The position numbers and the translations under genes were made by a program. This document shows positions 51,981-61,160 of a stretch of 64,000 nt of DNA, piece after piece. Where the stretch lies: NCBI RefSeq assembly GCF_009870125.1, contig NC_046683.1, positions 38,207,869 through 38,271,868 of the forward strand, read 5' to 3'. The notes beneath the pieces were generated by a model. The model was not told the DNA's origin. It was given only the letters and a program-made list of their open reading frames with translations, and ran no database searches. This stretch comes from Drosophila pseudoobscura (taxonomy: Eukaryota; Arthropoda; Insecta; Diptera; Drosophilidae). The first letter of the stretch is position 1. Each line of letters starts with the position of its first letter.

Positions 51981-53045
51981 AGATGTATTTAACAAATATT
52001 CTCTATAACAAAATAAACACTCAGACTTATGGCTACGCTAGGTTTCGTAAATGCGCACGAGGTCGTCCAGACTGATGGGATAGCTCGTCACCGGACATGT
52101 GCCGTGCTCCTTCATGTGGCTGATGATGCACTTCCAGCAGAAAACATAGCCCGAAACGGAGCACGCTGTTGGTGTTTGCAGGGGAAGCAGGCAGATGGGG
52201 CACTTGCCTGTCTGGGGCAGCGTCTGCTTCACCTCCTCGGGAAGATCTCGCTTTTGCATGGCCTCGGGGTTCTGCAGCGTGCCGCCGACCTTGCGGCGTT
52301 GATCTTTGGAGTACCACCACTGGATGAACTGCAGGAAGAAGGCCAGCACCTCCAGCATTTTCAGGAATATGTAAGTCCACTTGACCTCCTGAGGCGGCTC
52401 ACTCGGGTATCGCAGCGTGAGGCGCATGGCACGGAACAGTGGCGAATGGCTGGATGCCTGTTTGATGAGGTATGCGAATGTGTGAACCGCCTTTGAAGCG
52501 TTGTAGGCATGAAACAGATTGATTAGGTAGGACTCCCATGCGTAGGTGTCTTCGTGCTGGGCGCTGCGGGACCGCAGCTTGCGCTCTATGTACGGCAGGA
52601 AGGTCAGCAATGTGGCGGAGGTGAACTGTTGGGGTCGAGTTAAGAGCTCTCCCGTCCCAGTGGCTGTGCGCTGCAGTCCGTAGAAGCTCTCGCCGAAGGA
52701 GGAGGCGCGGTTCCGCAGGTAGAGGTGGATCCAGGTTAGCAGCGGCGACAGCTCCTCCCGCACTCGCAGGTTGCCCCAGCGTTTAAAGTCCAGCCGCAGG
52801 CCAATGTAGTCGAAGATTTTACTCAGCGCCGGGTATATCAGGTTGTCCAGCGTCTCCGCCGCTGATATTTCAAAGATCGACGGCACATTCTGCAGATTCT
52901 GGCGCACGTTAGCGGCTTCTGCCATGGCTATTGGATGTCACCAGAGTGTCTTGTTAATGGATAATAAAAGTGGAGTAATAAATAAATCAAATCAACAGTT
53001 TGTTAGTGTTGCAAAGCGGGGAATATGTATAAAAGGAACAACATC
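51974..53045 (-). repeat. 1,058-bp insert carrying PEX12, flanked by CAACATC
   Basis: CAACATC at 51974-51980 and again at 53039-53045 bracket the insert 51981-53038. Removing insert and one copy restores a continuous RT sequence on the codon level. No poly-A or poly-T run and no terminal inverted repeats were seen at its ends. Confidence 0.75.
52038..52925 (-). CDS. Pex12: Peroxin-12-like peroxisome assembly protein (RING finger)
   Basis: Peroxisomal membrane RING protein that works with Pex2 and Pex10 to ubiquitinate the import receptor Pex5. 295 residues from ATG 52925, a normal length for insect Pex12, and no intron. The N-terminal three quarters is the Pex2/Pex12 family domain ('PSIFEISAAETLDNLIYPAL', 'RASSFGESFYGLQR', 'SYLINLFHAYNASK'), with a hydrophobic stretch 'FLKMLEVLAFFLQFIQWWYS' near residue 195. 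The C-terminus is the reduced Pex12-type RING: C-P-I-C, then V-F-C-W-K-C and C-P-V. No stop or frameshift is present. It sits inside a dead LINE, so it is a moved copy; whether it is expressed or the only copy in the genome cannot be told from this window. Confidence 0.93.
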   Translation of the reverse strand: MAEAANVRQNLQNVPSIFEISAAETLDNLIYPALSKIFDYIGLRLDFKRWGNLRVREELSPLLTWIHLYLRNRASSFGESFYGLQRTATGTGELLTRPQQFTSATLLTFLPYIERKLRSRSAQHEDTYAWESYLINLFHAYNASKAVHTFAYLIKQASSHSPLFRAMRLTLRYPSEPPQEVKWTYIFLKMLEVLAFFLQFIQWWYSKDQRRKVGGTLQNPEAMQKRDLPEEVKQTLPQTGKCPICLLPLQTPTACSVSGYVFCWKCIISHMKEHGTCPVTSYPISLDDLVRIYET

Positions 53046-54204
53046 TCTGCAATTCACTTATATCTCCAACTCAGCATGGATTTATAAGGCGGCGATCAAC
53101 CACCACGAACTTTTTAGAGTTTACCTCTTTCATTATTAAGGCTTTCAAAGTAACTTACAGACGGATGTTATTTACACCGACTTTAGTAGAGCATTCGACT
53201 CTGTAAACCATTCCCTTTTAGCACATAAGCTTGACCTTTTAGGGTTTCCGCCCAACTTCCTGAAAGAGTCCTCTTCAAAAACTCCCTCTCTTTACCAGTA
53301 AAGGTTTCTTCGGGAGTACCACAGGGCGGCCATGTAGGCCCCTTACTCTTCACACTCTTTATTAATGACTTGCCTTCAGTATTAACATACTCTCGAGTAC
53401 TTATGTATGCGGATGATGTTGAACTCTGTGTCCAGAATAAGGACATTTCATTTCATTCTCGCTTGCAATCCGATCTCAATAGCTTTCACCCTTAATGCCT
53501 CGAAATGCAGAGTTATAACATTTCATCGTTCTAGCCCTTTGTTGGCTCCCTACACCCTATTTGGTGGTTCTTTTGAGAGAATTACCCTGGTTGATGATCT
53601 GGGTGTTATGTTAGACCCCAAGATAAAGTTTTCCGAACACATTTCTACCATGATAAATAAGGCCATGGGCGTGCTTGGGTTTATAAAGAGGTGGTCAAAG
53701 GAATTTGACGACCCCTATATAACAAAGACTCTCTATACCTCGCTTGTTCGTCCGATCTTAGAATACGGCTCCTGTGTATGGTGCCCTCAGTACAAAGTAC
53801 ACCAGGACCGTATAGAATCAGTACAGAAAAACTTTTTACTCTTTGCTCTGCGGGGCCTTAACTGGGATGCCATCTTACTCTACCATCTTACTCTAGTAGA
53901 CTACTAGTACTACTACTACTAAACCACCCATCCTTAGTTAACCGTAGAAAAATGTTTGCTTTGATATTTATGCACAACTTGATCAGGGGTGACATATACA
54001 GCCCTGATCTGTTGAGCCGCATGAACTTCACGATTCCTATTAGACCTACTAGAAATTTTATACCGTTGTTCCTTTTACTTTGTAGATAGAATTATTCCTT
54101 GCATGAGCGTTTTGGGGTCTTATGCTCTGATTATATTTCCCTCTACCATATCATATTCACCACTAATTCTCTTCCTCTTATTAAATTACTAATCCTTATA
54201 CACC
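53039..54204 (+). pseudogene. Non-LTR reverse transcriptase fragment, 3' part
   Basis: Continues the RT: 'QHGFIRRRSTTTN', 'VIYTDFSRAFDSVNH', 'GVPQGG'-like and catalytic Y-A-D-D ('LMYADDVEL', near 53400), each with frame changes between them. Then 53407-53907 is open with 'LNASKCRVITFHR', 'LGVMLDPKIKFSEHI', 'GFIKRWSKEFDDPYITKTLYTSLVRPILEYGSCVW', shown here in family terms only, and a decayed C-terminus ('LIRGDIYSPDLLSRMNF') to 54204, where the next LTR starts. Dead, with many indels. Confidence 0.78.
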
Positions 54205-54522
54205 TGTGGGATTTGGTGGGAGAGCAACAGAGTCTGTAGAGATAACAGAGGAAGTAACAGAGAGAGAGACTAGAAGCGGCCGTCGAACAAAGAGAGGAGA
54301 GAACACAGCCTCAACGATCGACGCCAATCAATTCGGTGCCAAAGACTCACTCAGCCACACGCAAATTACGAGCGCAAATATCTGTATTAATCAAAATATA
54401 CTTAAAGCACAGCGACCGTTGTAATCATAACTAATCTTAAATAATATTCATAAATAAAGACTAATTATAATAAAACCTGGCATCCTGGACATCCGTATAA
54501 CTACGGAAAATCCGGGGCCACA
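54205..54522 (+). repeat. 5' LTR (318 bp)
   Basis: Starts TGTGGGATTTGGTGGG and ends CGGGGCCACA. It differs from the 3' LTR at only a few positions, for example near 54310, 54335 and 54491-54500. It contains AATAAAGAC near 54454. Confidence 0.93.
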
Positions 54523-54527
54523 ATTTT

Positions 54528-54551
54528 TGGGGGCTCAACCGGGATTTGAAC
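54528..54551 (+). other. Primer binding site (tRNA-Pro type)
   Basis: TGGGGGCTCAACCGGGATTT followed by GAAC, five bases after the LTR. It is complementary to the 3' end of a proline-type tRNA including part of the T arm. Confidence 0.75.
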
Positions 54552-54799
54552 GATTACAAACGGAAAGTCATCAAACTAAAGTTGTGTTTTACAAATATTG
54601 CGAGAACTCGGTGAATTGTGGTGGCGTTGTTTGGAACATTCTGGAAGAAATCTGCAAAAACTCTGCTGCGCGAAAATTCAAACAAAAGGCAATTGGCAAA
54701 GCAGCGCGAGAGTGAGCAAGACGGCAGCAAGCAGCTACGGTAAAAAGGAGAAGAAAAACCGAAGCAAACCGAATCAAGAGGAACGGCGTAAGCAGCAGG

Positions 54800-55535
54800 G
54801 ACGGCGATAAAGAGACCCAGTACCCAATCTGAAGGCAACGCAAGACTTGGTGGATGGTCAGCAACGTGCAATAGGCAGGATCGTTGGCGGTGAGCATCAT
54901 CTAGACAAGGAGAAAGGCGTGGAGCAGAGAAGGTAGCTAGTGGTTTGCAAGTACTGTACGGCGAATTAGGCAGCTGGTCAACTCAAAAAGTCTGCAGCAA
55001 GAAGACGACGAGAAAATTGACAAGGCAGTGAGTGCGTGGAAACGAGACGCAGCAGTCAGTAACTGTAAAAGCAGAGGAATAGACGGCGATAAAGAGACCC
55101 AGTACCCAATCTGAAGGCAACGCAAGACTTGGTGGATGGTCAGCAACGTGCAATAGGCAGGATCGTTGGCGGTGAGCATCATCTAGACAAGGAGAAAGCC
55201 GTGGAGCAGAGAAGGTAGCTAGTGGTTTGCAAGTACTGTACGGCGAAAAAGGCAGCTGGTCAACTCAAAAAGTCTGCAGCAAGAAGACGACGAGAAAATT
55301 GACAAGGCAGTGAGTGCGTGGAAACGAGACGCAGCAGTCAGTAACTGTAAAAGCAGAGGAATAGACGGCGATAAAGAGACCCAGTACCCAATCTGAAGGC
55401 AACGTAGGACTTGGTAGATGGTCAGCAACGTGCAATAGGCAGGATCGTTGGCGGTGGACATCATCTGGACAAGGAGAAAGGCGTGGAGCAGAGAAGGTAG
55501 CTAGTGGTTCGCAAGTACTGTACGGCGAAAAAGGC
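54800..55535 (+). repeat. 282-bp tandem repeats in the leader (about 2.6 units)
   Basis: Units start with ACGGCGATAAAGAGACCC at 54801, 55083 and 55364, giving periods of 282 and 281 bp with few differences. They create long antisense open frames without coding meaning. Confidence 0.9.
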
Positions 55536-55548
55536 GGCTGGACACGAC

Positions 55549-55690
55549 AAAAATTCTGGAGCTGTGTTGGTGTGAAGACGACAGAAAATTCTGGAGCTGT
55601 GTTGGTGTGACGACGACAGAAAATTCTGGAGCTGTGTTGGTGTGACGACGACAGAAAATTCTGGAGCTGTATTGGTGTGACGACGACAGA
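55549..55690 (+). repeat. 35-bp tandem repeats in the leader (four units)
   Basis: The unit is built on AAATTCTGGAGCTGTGTTGG and is preceded by GACGACAG. Four near-identical copies occur; the last has GTATTGG. Confidence 0.92.
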
Positions 55691-55948
55691 AAATATTTTG
55701 GAATTGGTTGTTGTTGGTGAGTGCAAGCGAAATATTGCAAAGAAGCAGACAGACAAGAACGGCGGTAGCAGTGGTAATTAACATAGTGTTAAGTTTACAT
55801 TTTCAATAACATAACATTAAGTTTAAAGAGTGGAATACTGTTAATTATTGTAAGGTCTGAGAGGAACTGGATTCTAAAACTGTATTTTGGCGAGCGAGCG
55901 GCATAGATCCATTTCTTATTCTATTATATTTCATACAAGTTTGTAAAA

Positions 55949-58540
55949 ATGAATAGAGATGAGATATTGGCACTGTTGGTGGCAGATTTGCGCGATAAAT
56001 TGGCCGAGATAGGTTTAAATAGAACCGGAAGAAAAGTTGAATTGCAAAACAGACTGCTGGCTCACTATGGTTTTCAAACCGATCAAAACGATGAAGAAGT
56101 TAGGGATGAGGGAGAGACTGCAGATGAGATTAATGAAGAGGTATCATTTAGAACAGTGGCCTCAAATAATGAACAAGCAAGGGGAAATGAAAGGCGAGAT
56201 GAAAATCCAATTGGATCTGGTCAGAGGCGGCAAGCAGACAGTTCTAATTCAGGAAGGTCATGGTTTACGTTGAAAGATGTAGAAGGCAGTGTGTCACAGT
56301 TTTCGGGTACAAGTTCACCAGACATCAATCAGTGGATCGAAGAACTCGAGGAGTGTGCACTCACGGTGGAATGGAACCAATTACAGGTGTTCATTTATGC
56401 CAAACAATTGCTCAGTGGGGCAGCGAAGCTTTTTATTCGAAGTCAACGCGATATTCGTGATTGGAATGTTTTAAAGGGTGCATTGATCGACGAATTTGGG
56501 GTGAAGGTGTCATCAGCTGAGATACATCGTAGGCTAGGGAAGCGGCAGAAGAGGAAGAACGAAACGTTGCACGAGTATCTGTACGCTCTGATGGAGTTGG
56601 CAAAGCCAATCGAGATGGATGACGAAAGTTTAATTGAATATTTTGTCAGCGGGATTCCAGATTCTAGTACAAACAAGGCTTTACTGTATCAAGCTAGGAA
56701 TATGAGGCAATTGAAGGTGCAAATTGAGGCATACCAGAAAATGACAGGGTCGGTGAGATCACAAGGGAAGTTTGACTCACACTTCAATAAAGGAGAAAAA
56801 GAGTTAGTGAAATCAGCGGAAAAGTTTAAAAAGTGTTTTAACTGCGGAGATGAGTCGCATATTAAGCGGGATTGTCCAAAAAGAGATAACAGGTGTTTCA
56901 GATGCAACCAGCTAGGACATAGAGCTGCTCAATGCAAGGTCGACATGGCGATTAAACAGGAGAAAGCAACCAATCTAGTTCTGGAGAATGGTAGGACAAA
57001 GCCATCAAGCACGTTCATTTCGTCAGGATTAGAGTTGAAATCGGTAAACTACGGAAAAGTTGTGTTTAAAGGATTGGTCGATACAGGTGCAGATTTGTGT
57101 CTTCTTAGCAGAAATGTGTTTTTGAAGCTTGGTAGAGGAAAACTGGCACGACGTAGTAAATGTTTAACGGGAATTGGTGAAAGCCAAATTATGACTTTCG
57201 GTAGTATCACAATACCTGTGCAGATTGATGACATTGACTTAATGGTAGAATTTCACGTAATTGCGGACGAGGACATGGGATTTGATGCTATATTGGGTAG
57301 AACTCTTTTAGAGAGTGTGGACATGAAGGTAACAAGAGATGGAACAGCACTAGTCCTCAGATCAGGAAGTCAAGTAAGTACTAGGCGCAATGTTCCAGAA
57401 CATAAAGATGAAAAGGAAAATGTTAATTCATGTACGGAGTTGCTGAATGAGTTTCAGAGTTTGTGTATGGTGAACTTAGAGCAGAGTGAAGCTATAAATA
57501 TTGATTTGTCACATTTTCCCTATTCAGAGAGAGATCAAATAAGTAAGATAATTGAGGAATACAAGCCAAGCCGAAATGTGCATTGCCCTATAGAGATGAA
57601 AATTGTACTAACGGATGATTTACCTGTATATCAGCATCCTAGGCGTATGGCTTATAGTGAGCAGAACATAGTAGACGAGCAGGTCAACGAGTGGTTAGCA
57701 CAAAAGATAATAAAGCCCAGTACATCAGAATATGCCTCTCCGATTGTATTAGTACCAAAGAACAATGGACAGAAACGTCTATGCTGCGATTATCGCAAGT
57801 TAAATGAGAAAATAGTGAGAGATAACTTTCCGATGGTACAGATGCAGGATGTTATTGAGAAATTGCAAGGAGCTTTGATTTTTACGACATTAGATTTGAC
57901 TAACGGTTATTTCCACGTACCAGTTGAAGTTCAGTCACAAAAGTATACATCATTTGTAACGCAGAAAGGACAATATGAGTTCCTATTTGTACCGTTTGGG
58001 ATTTCGAATTCGCCAGCAATCTTCACACGTTTCATAGTTGCGGTAATGAGAGAATTGGTTCAGAAGGGTGACGCTGTAGTATATATGGATGATATCATTA
58101 TACCAAGTAAGGATGTTAAGGAAGGCGTACAGAAGTTGAAAAGAGTGCTAGAAGTGGCAGGAAAGAATGGTTTGAAGATAAACTGGAGTAAAGGTCAAAT
58201 TTTGCAAAGTAAGGTAGATTTCTTGGGGTATGTTATACAAAATGGTACCATAACACCCGGTAAGGAGAAAACACAGTGTGTAGCAAACTTTCCGATCCCA
58301 AAAGATAAAAAAGCTATACAACGATTCATTGGGTTGACTTCTTATTTCAGGCAATTCATTGAAGGATACGCAGTCATAGCCAGGCCATTGTCGGATTTTT
58401 TGAGAAAGGATTCTAAGTTCGAGTTCAAGGAGTTGCAGCGATTAGCATTCGAGCAATTGAAAGCCGCTCTCACTAGGAAACCAGTTTTACGATTGTACAA
58501 TCCTAAATTATCTACGGAGATACACACGGATGCTTCTTAG
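55949..58540 (+). pseudogene. Gag-protease-reverse transcriptase, ending at a premature stop
   Basis: 863 codons from ATG 55949. Residues about 8-42 form a SAP-like helix-extended loop-helix ('LRDKLAEIGLNRTGRKVELQ'). The capsid-like region has 'FSGTSSPDINQWIEELEECA'. Two CCHC knuckles ('CFNCGDESHIKRDC', 'CFRCNQLGHRAAQC') lie near 56835-56935. The retropepsin has 'GLVDTGADLCLLS' near 57070 and 'DAILGRTLLE'. The RT has 'VPKNNGQKRLCCDYRKLN', 'TTLDLTNGYFHVPV', 'FVPFGISNSPAIF' and the catalytic Y-M-D-D near 58085. The stop TAG at 58538-58540 falls in the RNase H motif 'TDAS-x-xGFG' and is followed by the same frame, so it is a single nonsense change. Confidence 0.9.
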
Positions 58541-59236
58541 TTAGGTTTTGGGGCTGTCTTGTTACAAAAGAATCCAGAAGATGGTCAGCTGCACCCAGTG
58601 ATGTATATGAGTAAGAAAACAAAGCCATGTGAGGAAAACTATCATTCATACGAACTTGAAGTGCTAGCAGTAATAGGAGCATTGACTAAATGGCGTGTGT
58701 ATGTTCTCGGACTGAAATTTAAAATCATTACGGACTGTAACGCGTTTGCCATGACGATGAAAAAGAAAGACGTTCCATTAAGAGTAGCTAGGTGGGCAAT
58801 GTATCTGCAGGACTACGATTACGAAATAGAACATCGTTCAGGATCGAAGATGCGACACGTAGACGCTCTCAGTCGAGTTGCTTGTTACGTATTAACAGAG
58901 AGTGTTATGCACAGGCTTAAGGATGCGCAGTGTGCAGATGAATGGACAAGGGTGGTCAGAAATCTGGTGGAAGAGCAGGGATACGAGGATTATTATATGG
59001 CAAACCAAATCTTATTCAAAGATCTAAACCGAGAGTTAATAGTTGTTCCATCTCAAATGGAAACCGAAATAATACAGATTGCCCACAGGCAGGGACATTT
59101 TTCGGTGAAGAAAACACAGGATCTGGTAGAGAAATCTTACTTTATCCCTAAACTAAGAAATAAAGTAGAAAGAGTGCTTTCACATCGCACTTATTCAAAG
59201 AGTACTGTGACAAGCAGAAGATACAACATTTGTTAA
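58541..59236 (+). pseudogene. RNase H and truncated integrase start, same frame
   Basis: Continues after the stop with 'GFGAVLLQKN', 'FKIITDCNAFAMT', 'HVDALSR' (RNase H) and the integrase finger start 'IAHRQGHFSVKKTQDL'. It then runs into sequence out of frame after 'NKVERVLS' near 59180. The second half of the finger and most of the catalytic core are deleted at that point. Confidence 0.85.
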
Positions 59237-59939
59237 TAGCTACAGGCGTACCTAGAGGCAACAGACAGGTCGAGAGAACGCACAAAATAGTAGTACCGAT
59301 GCTGTCAAAGATGAGCTTAGAAAATCCAGGAAATTGGTATAGGCACGTGGGTAGAGTGCAGCAGATAATTAACAATGTCGAACCTAGGAGTACCAAAGTC
59401 GCCCCATTTAAGCTGCTAACAGGAGTAGACATGCGTATAGCGGACATAGCTGAATTGAGAGAATTGGTACAACAGTCTCTCATAGGTGAGCTAGACGAAG
59501 ATCGTGAGCAGTTAAGGAAAGAGGCTAGGGACAATATTTAGTCGTTGCAGGAAGAAAATAAGTGAGCCTTTGATAAAAAGAGAAAGGATGAAAAGCAGTA
59601 CAAGATCAATGACTTAGTTGCAATCAGGCGGACCCAATATGGTGTTGGATTGAAGTTGAGGGGAAAGTTTCTAGGGCCCTATAAGGTGGTCAAAATTCAC
59701 AAGCACGGCCGGTATGATGTAGAAAGAGTGGGTGAAGGGGAAGGCCCTTTTAAAACATCTACGGTGGCCGAATTTATGAAGGAGTTCGGGGCGAACTCTA
59801 TGTCAGGAGGGCCGAATGTGGGATTTGGTGGGAGAGCAACAGAGTCTGTAGAGATAACAGAGGAAGTAACAGAGAGAGAGACTAGAAGCGGCCGTCGAAC
59901 AAAGAGAGGAGAGAACACAGTTTCAACGATCGACGCCAA
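59185..59939 (+). pseudogene. Integrase C-terminal part, shifted frame
   Basis: After the deletion, 'FKEYCDKQ', 'VPRGNRQVERTHK' (end of the catalytic core with its Glu) and 'LLTGVDMRIAD' lie in a new frame. Stops follow near 59541 and 59565, then a tail with 'LRGKFLGPYKVVKI', whose last codons run into the 3' LTR and end at 59941. The lost segment is roughly 150-170 residues by comparison with family length. Confidence 0.8.
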
Positions 59940-60134
59940 TTAATTCGGTGCCAAAGTCTCACTCAGCCACACGCAAATTACGAGCGCAAATATCTGTAGT
60001 AATCAAAATATACTTAAAGCACAGCGACCGTTGTAATCATAACTAATCTTAAATAATATTCATAAATAAAGACTAATTATAATAAAACCTGGCATCCTGG
60101 ACTAAAGTACAACTACGGAAAATCCGGGGCCACA
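59817..60134 (+). repeat. 3' LTR (318 bp)
   Basis: Preceded by a purine-rich GGAGGGCCGAA tract; starts TGTGGG and ends GGCCACA. The pol C-terminal codons overlap its first 120 bases. Confidence 0.92.
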
Positions 60135-60581
60135 TATATATATATACAAGTCTAATCGTCGTAAGTCTTCTGTTCGTCGTTCAGAATTTGTTTAATAGCC
60201 TTTGTTTGAGATGCCAAGCTTTTTTGGCACCTATGTATTTCAAAATAAAAAGAGATTTTGGGTTAATCTTTAAAATTCGTATTTAATCTTGGTGGCTTAG
60301 CGGAAGCCGATTGCTTGCTATTGCCAGATGAACTTTATGCGAGATCAATATGCAACCAATGCGCAGAGGGGTTAGCATAGAACTAAACTATAGACGACGG
60401 CGTTAGATCAAATTGACTGCCGAAGTGGCGGCAGCAGATCAAAGTAGTTGCCGAAGTGGCGACGGCAGAGAGCCCCTTTAGCGGGAGAGCGCAGCAGTTC
60501 TGCAGAAAGTCAACGCTTTACAACATATGTAGGCGGCTCTCTATGCTCATACAATAATAATGTTAAAGTTACGGTTATTCT
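60135..60581. other. Spacer between two gypsy-like elements; no gene
   Basis: Begins with a short TA run (60135-60145). It has three similar GCCGAAGTGGCG segments near 60418-60470. It does not match the LTR start at 63757, so the 3' end of the right-hand element was not found here. Confidence 0.5.
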
Positions 60582-61160
60582 TCAGCGGCTGGCCCGAACA
60601 GCCTTAATCTTTTCATCTTTCGACTGTGCATCTTTTAAAGCGATGCTTATGCTGTCTTCAGTTATCATCATGATTGGGTAGCGGCTGAGAGCATCGACAT
60701 GCTTCATTCTAGTTCCTGACCGATGTTCCACAGCATAATCGTACTCCTGCAGGAACAAAATCCATCGCGCCACCCTAGCGCATAAGTTTTGTTTCTCCAG
60801 CGTCTTTGTAAAAGCATTGCAGTCTGTTATCAGTTTAAAATGAATGCCTAAGAGATATACTCTAAACTTGGTTAACGCTTCTATTACTGCCAAAATCTCT
60901 AATTCGTAACTGCTATATTTCCGCTGTGCATTAGTAGTCTTTTTGGACATATAATAGACCGGGTGTAGCTGTCCGTCGTCTGGCGATTTCTGTAATAGAA
61001 CTGCACCAAAACCATCAATTGATGCATCTGTGTGTACTTCTGTATCGTAAGTCTGATTATATATATTCAATACTGGGTTCTCCGTCAGCAGTTTTTTTAA
61101 GATATTAACGGCATTCTCTTCATATACATCAAATTTAAATTTTGTCTTGTTTTTTGTCAA
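60582..61160 (-). pseudogene. RNase H domain of the right-hand element, truncated
   Basis: Encodes 'HTDASIDGFGAVLLQKS', 'YSSYELEILAVIEALTKFR', 'FKLITDCNAFTKT' and 'HVDALSRYP', all RNase H landmarks of Ty3-type pol. It then ends at 60582, where unrelated sequence begins. It is one frame off from the RT part, by an indel near 61160. Confidence 0.85.

Larger units (their letters stand above)
54205..60134 (+). mobile_element. Gypsy-like LTR retrotransposon with SAP-like Gag, integrase-deleted
   Basis: Two LTRs of 318 bp (54205-54522 and 59817-60134), almost identical, with TGTGG...CCACA ends. Then come a Pro-type primer site, a long repetitive leader, gag-pol in one frame (55949-59236 with one internal stop), and a broken integrase and tail. 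The flanking bases do not form a target duplication (CACC on the left, TATA on the right). The copy may therefore be a recombinant or rearranged at one edge. Confidence 0.9.

Noticed and set aside
54554..55784. Antisense open frames with Cys/Leu- or His/Thr-rich repeats
   Set aside because: They are shadows of the 282-bp and 35-bp leader repeats.
54201..60138. A target duplication for the 54205-60134 element
   Set aside because: CACC on the left and TATA on the right do not match, and no shifted boundary gives a match together with the TGTGG...CCACA ends.
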